A stretch of DNA of 64,000 nucleotides, from assembly GCA_902798545.1 (NCBI GenBank), contig CADBWQ010000001.1:1-64000 (forward strand), in the 5' to 3' direction. The position numbers and the translations under genes are program-made. The notes under the pieces were generated by a model. It searched no databases. It had not been told where the DNA came from and saw only the letters and a list, made by a program, of their open reading frames with translations. This DNA is from Oscillospiraceae bacterium (GTDB lineage: Bacteria; Bacillota; Clostridia; Oscillospirales; Oscillospiraceae). How positions within the stretch are numbered: position 1 is the stretch's first letter; each line of letters begins with the position of its first letter. This document shows positions 14,691 to 22,801 of the stretch, piece after piece.

Positions 14691-17687
14691 TTATTTGCTG
14701 AGCTTTTTCTTCTTCGGGATCAGCGCAACCACGGCACCGCCGGAGAGAACCAGAACCGCCGCCCACAGCGCGACATTGGAGTTGTCGCCGGTCTTCGGGG
14801 ACTTGTAGGAGGTGGAACCCGCCGCCAGGATGTTGAACGAAGCGGTGGCCGGGTAGAAGGTCTGCTTCACGCCCTTGTTGTCATACTTCCAGAGGCGCGC
14901 AGTCAGTGTGTAGCTGTTGTTGCTGCGCAGCTGATCAAGCAGGTTGCGGTAGATCCACAGGGTCTGGTGGTCATTGGAGATGCTGTAGTACTCGTGACCG
15001 ATCTTCTGGCCGCCGATCCAGATGGCGAGAGTGCCGTCGGAATCATAGTCGATGGGCCAGCAGGACTGGAACTTGATCCAGAGGTTCTTGCCCTTGATGT
15101 AGTCATTCAGACCGTCCGCAACGGTGATACCGGGCTGGAGGGTGACTTTGAAAGTGGCGGTTTTCTCGTTTACATATTTGCTGGTACCGCCGACATCGTG
15201 GTTTTTCTGCTTGATAAAGATCTCCAGGTCCGTAAAGTTGAACTTCCTGAACATGTTGCTGAAGAGTTTCAGAGACTTGCCGCCGATGTACTCATGGCTG
15301 ACGGCATCATAGGTCACATAGTCGCTGACTTCCAGCATCTCATTGACATTGTAGGACTTCGTGCTGCCGTTATTCGCGGTGACCGTGATATGCTTCTTGT
15401 TAGAGGAATAATCGTAGGATGCAACCGTTTTTCCCGTGCTCAGATCCTTAATACTGAGTTGGTCGAGTTCCGCCGTCAGGAAAAACTCCATCGGATCATA
15501 GCTGCACTTGTTGAAGTAGTAGTCGCCCCAGGAATCAACGGGAAGGAGGGCCTTGATTACTGCCTCAGGAACGATGGTCACATACTGGACCATATAGACG
15601 CGGGTAGAGCCGCTGTCGGTGGTATCCTTGAACCAGAACACGACCGCCCACTTGCCGGTAGGTGCATCTTTGATTGCACTATCTTTGATGGTGACCGTGA
15701 TCGGGTCAGCGTTCGGCTGCGTCACCGGATTATTTGAAAGGGTATAATCTCCGCCTTTGACACCGTCATCATAGATCAGGTAACCCGCTCTATAAACATC
15801 CAAACTTCCTCCGGAAACCTTATCAGGATCGATGATGGAGATACTTTCCGGAGTTGCGCCGCCCTCAATCCGAAATTTGAGGCCTCCCGTGCTGCCGGCG
15901 ACATAAATGTCACCAGTGAGGTTTGTGATCTTAATGCTCTTCTTATGAACTTCTCCTTCGCTGCCAGTCTTTGCAGTGCCGCCGCCGCTGGTTGCAATAA
16001 TCACGAAGGGTGAAAAGCTTCCAGTAGCAAAGTTCAGGGAATCCTCTTCGCCTTCGGCAGAGCCAACCGTCTGAGCAACATCGTCAACGATGTGGTACAG
16101 AGTGAGGGTTTCATCCTCTTCCAGGTTGCCGAGAGAGGCATGCTTGATCTGGACGGAAACCGCACCGACATTGGGGTCGTCCTTCGGCTCATACTCATTG
16201 CCCTCGGCGTCCACCAGGCTGATATCCAGGGCCAGCAGGGCACGCTCGCCCTCTTCCAGGCCGCCGATCACATCATTGGACAGAGGCTTCACGACAACCG
16301 TCAGACCCTCGGGCAGATTCTTGCCGGAGATCACGACGACCGCGCCGGTCGCTTCGTCCACGCCGGTCAGAGTCACGACGTCAGATTCATCGGCTTCTTC
16401 CTCTTCGCTGACACGTACTTCTTCCTCGTAGGTCTTCTCTTCCTCTTCGACAACGTCCACAGGGGTTTCGTCAACAGGCATCTCAGCGAGGCTCTCGTCG
16501 GCGAGCTGCTCGTCGGAGGCGGGGATTTCGCCCTCAGCGGGCTCTGCCTCTGCAGCGCCTTCTTCGCCTTCAGCGGCGTTTTCTTCCGTCTGTGCGGCGT
16601 CTTCCGCTGCTGCTACATCAACTTCAGCAGTGTTGTCCTCGGCCTCTTCTCCGGCGTCTTCCGCAGGGGCAGCGTCTTCCGCATTGCCTTCGTCAGAAGC
16701 TTCTTCGCCGGGCTGCTCGTCCGCCTGGGACTCGGCAGCGGGCTCTTCAAGCTCGACAGCGGCTTCCTGGGAAGCGGGCTCCTCGGTGACTTCCTCAGCT
16801 GCGGGTTCTTCCGTGACTTCCTCAGCTGCGGGCTCTTCCGTGACTTCCTCAGCTGCGGGCTCTTCGGTGACTTCCTCAGCTGCGGGCTCTTCCGTGACTT
16901 CCTCAGTTGCGGTCTCTTCCGTGACTTCCTCAGCTGCAGGCTCGACAGCCGGAGCCGCCTCAACAGCGGGAGCCGCCTCGACCGGAGCCTTATCCGTCAC
17001 GACATATGCGCCGCCGTTATTGACGACATCAAAAGCAGCGGAATTCACCCACGCGCTGACATCACGGTTATAGCTGCCGTAGATCAGGCCGACACCGGTG
17101 CCGAAAATCGACCAGTCGTCCGGTGCGTTGAAAGAAACATTCGTATTGTTGAACGTGACACCGGAAGCGACAGACTGGAAACCGGTATTGACGGTTCCGC
17201 TGTTTGTCACGGTCGTACCGCCGGAGACGGACACCGCACCGTTCTTAACAACAACCGCAGCAGCACTGTTCAGAGCAGTTCCCTTTGCCGCACTGCCGTT
17301 CTCAAAGCGGAGCACATGGCCCTTGAGATCCAGGGTTGTCGTTGCATTAAACACCAGAGGCGCATTCACAACAATATCATTCGCCAGCTGAATATCGCCG
17401 CCGTTCGCGACTGCCGCAGCAAGTTCCTCTGCAGTGCTGACCGTTGCAACCGTGGGCACGGAGGCCGCCGGTGCAGCGACATTCGGGGTGGCGGTTGCCC
17501 CCGCATTGTATGATGCATCTGGTGCACCAAAACTTGCCGTATCTCCCTCATATATAGCTGGTGAATCAGAACCACCTATTGGCACAAGCACCAACCCGGA
17601 TTCATCGGCAAAGGCAGAGACTGTAAACAGGCTCAGGCACATTGCAAGAATCAGAACCACAGAAATGAGTTTAGATGTTGCTTTCAT
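14691..17687 (-). CDS. Large sortase-anchored surface protein with acidic repeat region
   Basis: A 998-residue secreted, wall-anchored protein. A signal peptide covers about residues 1-27, with a hydrophobic core and AFA-type cleavage site. Residues about 85-225 contain STAEELAAAVANGGDIQLAND and repeated short beta strands, like the start of a pectate-lyase-type beta-helix. Residues about 225-440 are extremely acidic, with six 9-residue EEVTEEPAA-type repeats at about 250-304. Two or more compact beta domains follow. The C-terminus is a sorting signal: SPKTG (about 963-967), a hydrophobic stretch and a KKKK tail. It is probably an adhesin or wall-spacer protein. The ATG has AAGGAG eight bases upstream. 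Monocistronic, divergent from hppA. Binding partner unknown. Confidence 0.88.
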   Translation of the reverse strand: MKATSKLISVVLILAMCLSLFTVSAFADESGLVLVPIGGSDSPAIYEGDTASFGAPDASYNAGATATPNVAAPAASVPTVATVSTAEELAAAVANGGDIQLANDIVVNAPLVFNATTTLDLKGHVLRFENGSAAKGTALNSAAAVVVKNGAVSVSGGTTVTNSGTVNTGFQSVASGVTFNNTNVSFNAPDDWSIFGTGVGLIYGSYNRDVSAWVNSAAFDVVNNGGAYVVTDKAPVEAAPAVEAAPAVEPAAEEVTEETATEEVTEEPAAEEVTEEPAAEEVTEEPAAEEVTEEPAAEEVTEEPASQEAAVELEEPAAESQADEQPGEEASDEGNAEDAAPAEDAGEEAEDNTAEVDVAAAEDAAQTEENAAEGEEGAAEAEPAEGEIPASDEQLADESLAEMPVDETPVDVVEEEEKTYEEEVRVSEEEEADESDVVTLTGVDEATGAVVVISGKNLPEGLTVVVKPLSNDVIGGLEEGERALLALDISLVDAEGNEYEPKDDPNVGAVSVQIKHASLGNLEEDETLTLYHIVDDVAQTVGSAEGEEDSLNFATGSFSPFVIIATSGGGTAKTGSEGEVHKKSIKITNLTGDIYVAGSTGGLKFRIEGGATPESISIIDPDKVSGGSLDVYRAGYLIYDDGVKGGDYTLSNNPVTQPNADPITVTIKDSAIKDAPTGKWAVVFWFKDTTDSGSTRVYMVQYVTIVPEAVIKALLPVDSWGDYYFNKCSYDPMEFFLTAELDQLSIKDLSTGKTVASYDYSSNKKHITVTANNGSTKSYNVNEMLEVSDYVTYDAVSHEYIGGKSLKLFSNMFRKFNFTDLEIFIKQKNHDVGGTSKYVNEKTATFKVTLQPGITVADGLNDYIKGKNLWIKFQSCWPIDYDSDGTLAIWIGGQKIGHEYYSISNDHQTLWIYRNLLDQLRSNNSYTLTARLWKYDNKGVKQTFYPATASFNILAAGSTSYKSPKTGDNSNVALWAAVLVLSGGAVVALIPKKKKLSK
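16775..16938 (-). repeat. In-gene tandem repeat, 27-bp unit, about six copies
   Basis: Six near-identical 27-bp units encode EEVTEEPAA or close variants (first unit ending ETAT, last ending PAS). Differences are mostly third-position changes such as TCG/TCC. Copy number may vary between strains by slippage. The array is coding, without spacers, so it is not a CRISPR. Confidence 0.9.
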
Positions 17688-17774
17688 GTCTGTTCTCCTT
17701 CTAACGTAACAAAGATCTTACGAATTGTAAACTTCACAACGGCAGATTGCGCCTTTCTCCCGCTGTGTGCATAT

Positions 17775-17803
17775 AAGATACCACCTTTCGAAATCAAATG
17801 CAA
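17775..17803 (-). promoter_or_regulatory. Candidate promoter of the surface-protein gene
   Basis: On the minus strand TTGCAT (complement of 17798-17803), 17 bp, then TATCTT (complement of 17775-17780), about 90 bases before the ATG. Moderate match to consensus. Confidence 0.45.
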
Positions 17804-17880
17804 GAGTTTTTAAGAAATTTTGAGAAAAATTTTTTCCAATTTGTAATCATTTCGAAAAACAGTGGTCACTTTTAGATCAG

Positions 17881-17898
17881 TATACAAGATTTTGTATA
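17881..17898. promoter_or_regulatory. Perfect palindromic operator-like site
   Basis: TATACAA (17881-17887) and TTGTATA (17892-17898) form a perfect inverted repeat with a GATT centre, in the 443-base region between the divergent surface-protein and hppA genes. The size and shape fit a dimeric repressor of the MarR, TetR or GntR kind. No T run follows. Confidence 0.5.
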
Positions 17899-17912
17899 TG
17901 ATTTCAACCGAT

Positions 17913-17938
17913 CTTAAGTATTCCTAAGAAAGCTTAAG
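17913..17938. promoter_or_regulatory. Three direct TTAAG-type repeats at 10-bp spacing
   Basis: CTTAAG (17913-17918), CCTAAG (17923-17928) and CTTAAG (17933-17938) start exactly 10 bases apart, so they face the same side of the helix. Helically phased direct repeats are the usual binding pattern of OmpR/PhoB-type response regulators. They lie about 100 bases upstream of the hppA -35 box and about 110 upstream of the surface-protein promoter. Confidence 0.45.
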
Positions 17939-18037
17939 ACTTTTGGTCAAAACGCTGTCTATGTCCTGAATCCGGCAGTTGTTTTTGTCAACCTGCATAA
18001 ATTTGTGTACTTCGCCAAAACATCTGTTTGTGAAGGC

Positions 18038-18066
18038 TTGTTATTTTTAAAAATATAGTGTAAAAT
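18038..18066 (+). promoter_or_regulatory. Promoter of hppA
   Basis: TTGTTA (18038-18043), a 17-bp AT-rich spacer, then TAAAAT (18061-18066). Transcription would start near 18073, giving a leader of about 58 bases before the ATG at 18131. Confidence 0.65.
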
Positions 18067-18075
18067 TCACAATAC

Positions 18076-18095
18076 GAAATGCAGTCATGCATTTC
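18076..18095 (+). promoter_or_regulatory. Inverted repeat at the hppA transcription start
   Basis: GAAATGCA (18076-18083) and TGCATTTC (18088-18095) are perfect 8-bp arms around GTCA, immediately after the -10 box. It may be an operator, or a small stem at the 5' end of the mRNA that protects it from decay. Confidence 0.4.
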
Positions 18096-18130
18096 TATAC
18101 TATTTCATAGTGGACAGGAGTGTTTGTATT

Positions 18131-20122
18131 ATGAGTGGTTTCGTCTGGATCATTCCGCTCCTCGCCGTATGCGCATTGTGCTTTGCCGCATATAAGGCGA
18201 GCTACGTCACCCATGCAGCGCCCGGAACCGCGCGGATGCAGGAGATCGCATCCGCCATCGCAGAGGGCGCCGATGCTTTTCTGATGTCGGAGTATAAGAT
18301 TCTGGCTGTTTTTGTCGTTATTCTGTTTGTCCTGATCGGATTCTTCATCAACTGGGGAACGGCGCTGTGCTTCCTGCTGGGTGCATTCTGCTCGATTCTG
18401 GCGGGATTCTTTGGAATGAAAGTCGCCACGCGGGCCAACGTCCGCACCGCCAACGCTGCGATGGAATCCGGAATGAACAAAGCGCTGTCAATCGCCTTTT
18501 CCGGCGGTTCCGTCATGGGCATGTGCGTTGTCGGTCTCGGTCTTCTTGGCTGCAGCCTGATCTATATTCTGACCGGCAACTATAATATATTATTCGGATT
18601 CTCACTGGGGGCCTCGTCCATTGCGCTGTTTGCCCGTGTGGGCGGCGGCATTTACACCAAGGCGGCCGACGTCGGTGCCGACCTGGTCGGCAAAGTGGAA
18701 GCCGGTATTCCCGAAGACGATCCCCGCAACCCCGCCGTCATTGCGGATAACGTCGGCGATAACGTCGGAGACGTTGCGGGAATGGGTGCGGACCTCTTCG
18801 AGAGCTATGTCGGTGCGCTGATCTCCGCGCTGACACTGGGTGTTCTGATCAGCGGGGCTTTCAACGGCGCCGGTGCGTTCTATCCCCTGCTGATCGCGGC
18901 TGTCGGTATTGCGGCCTCAATTGTAGCAACCTTCTTCGTCCGCGGCAAGGACAACTCCAATCCCCATGCCGCACTGAAAATGGGATCCTATGTCTCGGCC
19001 GGCATTGTGGCGCTGGCCTCGATTCCGCTGAGCATCGCCTTCTTCGGCGGCATGTTCTATTCTCTGCCGATCATTGCAGGCATCATTGTCGGTCTTGTGA
19101 TTGGTTACATGACAGAGGTGTATACCTCCGGTGATTACAGGTCCGTCAAGCGGATCGCCGACCAGTCTGAGACCGGTTCCGCCACTACGATCATCAGCGG
19201 TGTCGCGGTCGGTATGATGAGCACCTGGGTTCCCATCGTTCTGATCTGCGTCGGTATCTTTGTTTCCTATAAAGTAACCAGCAGCCTCTACGGCATCGCG
19301 CTTGCCGCGGTCGGCATGCTGTCCACCACCGGGATCACAGTCGCGGTCGATGCGTACGGTCCCATTGCCGACAACTCGGGCGGTATCGCAGAGATGAGCG
19401 GTCTGGATCCCCATGTCCGTGAAATCACTGACAAGCTCGACGCCGTTGGCAATACCACTGCCGCCATGGGCAAGGGCTTTGCCATCGGTTCTGCAGCACT
19501 GACCGCACTGGCCCTCTTTGTCTCCTACGCACAGGAGGTCAACCTCACTGCCATCGACCTGCTGACACCGAATGTGGTCATCGGGCTTCTGATCGGCGGT
19601 ATGCTTCCCTTTGCCTTCTCTGCCATGACGATGGATTCCGTGTCCAAAGCTGCTTACAAGATGATCGAAGAAGTCCGCCGCCAGTTCCGTGAGATTCCCG
19701 GAATCCTTGAAGGTACTGCGAAACCTGATTACACCTCCTGTGTCGGAATTTCCACCACCGCGGCACTGCATGAGATGATCATCCCGGGTATTATGGCCGT
19801 TGTGGTTCCCCTTCTGATCGGCATTCTGCTCGGGCCGGAAGCGTTGGGCGGACTGCTCGCAGGCTCTCTTGTCACCGGCGTTCTGCTCGCGATCTTCATG
19901 TCGAACTCCGGCGGCGCATGGGATAATGCAAAGAAGTACATCGAAGAAGGCCACCACGGGGGCAAAGGTTCGTCCGCGCACAAGGCGGCCGTCGTCGGCG
20001 ATACGGTCGGCGACCCCTTCAAGGACACATCGGGTCCGTCTCTGAATATTCTGATCAAGCTGATGACCGTCGTGTCGCTGGTCTTCGCACCGCTCTTTGT
20101 CAAGATTGGCGGACTGCTTTAA
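18131..20122 (+). CDS. hppA: Membrane-bound ion-pumping pyrophosphatase
   Basis: A 663-residue integral membrane enzyme (about 16 helices) that couples pyrophosphate hydrolysis to ion export. Catalytic loops are visible: [22 protein letters not shown] (substrate loop, about residues 180-200), [20 protein letters not shown], and the C-terminal [17 protein letters not shown]. The [10 protein letters not shown] segment (about 440) has Ala where K+-independent enzymes carry Lys, so the pump should need K+. The glutamate in DLFESYVG sits as in Na+-pumping and K+-dependent H+-pumping types; ion choice cannot be settled by eye. ATG at 18131 follows CAGGAG by about ten bases; a GTG at 18110 is less likely. 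Strong terminator follows. Confidence 0.95.
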   Translation: MSGFVWIIPLLAVCALCFAAYKASYVTHAAPGTARMQEIASAIAEGADAFLMSEYKILAVFVVILFVLIGFFINWGTALCFLLGAFCSILAGFFGMKVATRANVRTANAAMESGMNKALSIAFSGGSVMGMCVVGLGLLGCSLIYILTGNYNILFGFSLGASSIALFARVGGGIYTKAADVGADLVGKVEAGIPEDDPRNPAVIADNVGDNVGDVAGMGADLFESYVGALISALTLGVLISGAFNGAGAFYPLLIAAVGIAASIVATFFVRGKDNSNPHAALKMGSYVSAGIVALASIPLSIAFFGGMFYSLPIIAGIIVGLVIGYMTEVYTSGDYRSVKRIADQSETGSATTIISGVAVGMMSTWVPIVLICVGIFVSYKVTSSLYGIALAAVGMLSTTGITVAVDAYGPIADNSGGIAEMSGLDPHVREITDKLDAVGNTTAAMGKGFAIGSAALTALALFVSYAQEVNLTAIDLLTPNVVIGLLIGGMLPFAFSAMTMDSVSKAAYKMIEEVRRQFREIPGILEGTAKPDYTSCVGISTTAALHEMIIPGIMAVVVPLLIGILLGPEALGGLLAGSLVTGVLLAIFMSNSGGAWDNAKKYIEEGHHGGKGSSAHKAAVVGDTVGDPFKDTSGPSLNILIKLMTVVSLVFAPLFVKIGGLL

Positions 20123-20151
20123 ACTTCATTCCTTTTTCTCCCAGAAACACG

Positions 20152-20184
20152 CTCTGCCGGATTCACAATCCGGCAGAGTTTTTT
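20152..20184 (+). terminator. Intrinsic terminator of hppA
   Basis: A perfect 12-bp stem (CTCTGCCGGATT, 20152-20163, with AATCCGGCAGAG, 20167-20178), a CAC loop and six T at 20179-20184. Confidence 0.95.
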
Positions 20185-20196
20185 CCGGAATCCATC

Positions 20197-20225
20197 TTGT
20201 TTTCCAACCCTGAATACGCTATAAT
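20197..20225 (+). promoter_or_regulatory. Promoter of the CapA-like gene
   Basis: TTGTTT (20197-20202), 17 bp, TATAAT (20220-20225), about 33 bases before the ATG at 20258. Confidence 0.7.
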
Positions 20226-20257
20226 GCGTTCGTATCTTTATTGTGTGGAGACTATTC

Positions 20258-21538
20258 ATGAAAAAACTGATTCAGGTTCTGTTCTTAATACTGCTGTGCA
20301 TCCTCCTGACCGGTCTGATTATCCTCCGGGCTCAGCAAGGCCCGGCTCCGGAAGGTGACGTTGTCCCCGGTTCCGATATTGATACGGCGGATGACATGAG
20401 TTTACCCGACGATATGATGGCAGATGACATGGGCATGACGGACGATATGAACATGACCGACGGAATCGGTATGGACGACGATATGGGCATGATGGATAAT
20501 ATGGGTATTCCGGATGACATGATGGAAGAACCTGAGCCTACACCCACACCGGAGCCGACCCCCGAGCTCTTCACAATCTCTGTAATCGGTGATGAGACGC
20601 TCACATCTCACCAGATGCTCAGTGATCAGTCGGAGTATTCCTATGCCGGACGCATGAACGGAGATTACACCTACCCGTTCAAGAACACGGTTCAGTATTT
20701 CACCAACGATGAATTCACGATCAGCAATCTGGAGTGCACTCTCTCGGATTCGCAGATGTACTCCCCTCAGCAGTTCTATTTTCGTGCCCCTGCAGCCAAT
20801 GCGCAGATTCTCACGCTGGGCGGTGTGGATTTTGTCACGACGGCAAACAATCACTCGCTTGACTTTGGTCAGGCCGGACTGCTCTCCACCTATGCCGCAC
20901 TGGAAGAGTACGGTCTGGAATACGGCAAGGAAGATGAGTTTAAAATAGTCACAACGGAGCACGGGCTGAGAATTGGTGTTTACTGCGCCTATAACGATTA
21001 TATTCCCAGCAAGGATAAGGCCGGGGCCGCTATTCAGCAGATGAAGGCAGACGGCGCGGATTATATCATTTGCGCTTTTCACTGGGGGCAGGAGCTCTAT
21101 TATGAGCCCAACGCCTCCCAGATCGATATTGGCCGGGCCTGTATCGATGCCGGAGCCGATTTGATTTTCGGCTGCCACACCCATTGTCTGCAGCCGATTG
21201 AAGAATACAACGGCGGCATTATTCTCTACAGCATGGGAGAATTCAGTTTCGGAGGCAGTACGTCCCCCAAAGACCGCGACACCGCCATTTTCCAGGTTAC
21301 ACTGAAGCGGGATCTGGACGGAACCATTACTGTGGATGGCTGGGATGTGATCCCCTGCTGTGTCAGCAGCCGCCCGGTGTATGAGGGCTATACGCTGGAT
21401 AATTACAACGACTATTGCCCCACGCCGTATGAGGAGGGTTCGGAGGACTACAACCGCGTTCTCAGCAAACTGAACGGGAGTTACCAGGCTTCCAGCCAGG
21501 GTGCCGACTACAGCAACTGGTACAGCAGTTACGGCTGA
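20258..21538 (+). CDS. CapA family (poly-gamma-glutamate capsule type) phosphatase-like protein with Met/Asp-rich linker
   Basis: A 426-residue membrane-anchored extracytoplasmic protein. One N-terminal hydrophobic helix (residues about 4-24) is followed by a very unusual linker (about 42-90) rich in Asp and Met, then a Pro/Thr spacer and the CapA/PgsA metallophosphatase-like domain. Motifs seen are VIGDETL, NLECTLSD, TTANNHSLDFGQAG, CAFHWGQE, IFGCHTHCLQPIE and LYSMGEFSFG. The Asn/His pattern fits binuclear metal binding. No pgsB/pgsC genes are nearby, so a capsule role is not implied; many Firmicutes carry lone CapA proteins of unknown substrate. ATG at 20258 has GTGGAG eight bases upstream. 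Monocistronic between its own promoter and terminator. Confidence 0.88.
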   Translation: MKKLIQVLFLILLCILLTGLIILRAQQGPAPEGDVVPGSDIDTADDMSLPDDMMADDMGMTDDMNMTDGIGMDDDMGMMDNMGIPDDMMEEPEPTPTPEPTPELFTISVIGDETLTSHQMLSDQSEYSYAGRMNGDYTYPFKNTVQYFTNDEFTISNLECTLSDSQMYSPQQFYFRAPAANAQILTLGGVDFVTTANNHSLDFGQAGLLSTYAALEEYGLEYGKEDEFKIVTTEHGLRIGVYCAYNDYIPSKDKAGAAIQQMKADGADYIICAFHWGQELYYEPNASQIDIGRACIDAGADLIFGCHTHCLQPIEEYNGGIILYSMGEFSFGGSTSPKDRDTAIFQVTLKRDLDGTITVDGWDVIPCCVSSRPVYEGYTLDNYNDYCPTPYEEGSEDYNRVLSKLNGSYQASSQGADYSNWYSSYG

Positions 21539-21558
21539 TCCCATTTCTGTCCCGATCA

Positions 21559-21608
21559 TATAACATAACCCGACTGCACGATCCGATGTGCAGTCGGGTT
21601 ATGTTATA
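21559..21608. terminator. Long bidirectional terminator
   Basis: A perfect 21-bp inverted repeat (21559-21579 and 21588-21608, core CCCGACTGCAC/GTGCAGTCGGG) with an 8-base loop. Both ends are A/T rich (TATAACATAA and its complement). It lies between the convergent CapA-like and decarboxylase genes and should stop both transcripts. Confidence 0.9.
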
Positions 21609-21622
21609 TTCTCTAAGCTTCT

Positions 21623-22801
21623 TCAGAGGAAAAGCGCGTCGATGCTTTTTTTTCTGACCAGGACATAGTCCCCGTTTTTATGGAGATAAATATTGGGAGC
21701 CGCATTGATAAAATAGCTGTTATGTGTAGACATATATGCACCGCAACAATAGAATAAGAGTCTGCTGTCATGCTGTATCTCCTGATGAATGTCCCGGGGC
21801 CAGAAACGATCCAGCTCCATGCAGGTACTTCCGCCGACAATTTGTTCACGATCGGTTTCCAGTCCCGGATTGATCATCTGAAATGGCGTAGGATGCGGCT
21901 TCAGACTTGGATTGATATGCAGTAAACTTCCGTCTACTGTAACAATCCGCTTGCCGCGCACTTCGCGTATGTTCAGCACTGAGGTAAGGTAGTCAGTTGA
22001 CGTGGCGAGGATTGCCGCTCCAGGCTCAACAACCAGCATTGTACCGGCTGGGTCATAGTATTGTTTCAATGCTTTACAGACCGTCACAGCATATTCGTCG
22101 GGAGCTGGTTTATTCGGGAAATAACTGCCTCCAAAGAAGCCGCCTCCGATGTCCACATAGTTCAGCTTCAGTTGAAATCTTTTCCCGATTTCAGCGGCAG
22201 TCTGTGCGATTGCCTGAAAGACTGCCAGGCTCCTTGTTTTGGAACTCTGATGCATGTGCAGTCCTGCCAGCGCGATTCCACTCTGGCTGAGTAGTTGGAG
22301 TGCTGCGGCAAAGTCTCCGTTCTCCAGGCAAATCCCAAATCTTCCCGGTATTCCCTCGCAGGTTGTCTCCCCCGGGCACATTTTCTCAAGATCAAAGTTG
22401 ACCCGGAGCCCCACTTCAGGCTTGACGGTTTTATCTCTGTATGCCTCACAGACCAGTTGAACTTCCTCCAGATTATCAAGATTGACAATGGCACCTTGCT
22501 CTATCGCTTTCAGTACGCCATCTCGCTTCTGAGGACCGTTATATATCATACGGTCTGCCGTGCAGCCGCATCTCTCCGCAAACTCCCATTCATCCGGAGA
22601 GACCACCTCTGCATAAAACCCATACGTCATCGCATGTTTCAGCATATAGGGGAAGTTGTTGGTCTTCACGGAGTAACCGTAGAGAACTTTTTTCCCCCAT
22701 TGTGTATCAAATGCTTCCTGAAACGTCCTGATATTCTGATCGTAGATCTCTTCATTGATCACATAACATGGTGTTTCAAGTTCCCTGATATCCATGCTCA
22801 A
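21623..22801 (-). CDS. PLP-dependent (fold type III) amino-acid decarboxylase
   Basis: A 392-residue enzyme of the ornithine/diaminopimelate/carboxynorspermidine decarboxylase family. The cofactor lysine is in GYSVKTNNFP (about residue 46). The phosphate-binding glycines are in YVDIGGGFFGG. The interface cysteine and tyrosine are in YCCGAYMST near the C-terminus. The usual EPGR is EPGAA here, and the HxHxGS element is HMHQSS, so it is not a plain LysA. Related enzymes (NspC, BtrK) decarboxylate unusual amino-acid derivatives, sometimes carrier-bound. It overlaps the ATP-grasp gene by four bases, implying a joint function. Start taken as TTG at 22801, seven bases after GAGG; an ATG follows two codons later. 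Substrate unknown. Last gene of the surface-polymer block. Confidence 0.8.
   Translation of the reverse strand: MSMDIRELETPCYVINEEIYDQNIRTFQEAFDTQWGKKVLYGYSVKTNNFPYMLKHAMTYGFYAEVVSPDEWEFAERCGCTADRMIYNGPQKRDGVLKAIEQGAIVNLDNLEEVQLVCEAYRDKTVKPEVGLRVNFDLEKMCPGETTCEGIPGRFGICLENGDFAAALQLLSQSGIALAGLHMHQSSKTRSLAVFQAIAQTAAEIGKRFQLKLNYVDIGGGFFGGSYFPNKPAPDEYAVTVCKALKQYYDPAGTMLVVEPGAAILATSTDYLTSVLNIREVRGKRIVTVDGSLLHINPSLKPHPTPFQMINPGLETDREQIVGGSTCMELDRFWPRDIHQEIQHDSRLLFYCCGAYMSTHNSYFINAAPNIYLHKNGDYVLVRKKSIDALFL

Noticed and set aside
16775-16938. Possible CRISPR array
   Set aside because: The 27-bp units are tandem without spacers and encode an in-frame peptide repeat.
16092-17513. 473-codon plus-strand frame with repeated GLFRDFLSC-type units
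   Set aside because: It is the complement of the acidic-repeat surface protein; its apparent repeats come from the 27-bp coding repeat.
18917-19981. 354-codon minus-strand frame within hppA
   Set aside because: Shadow of the membrane pyrophosphatase gene; composition mirrors that gene and no domain is visible.
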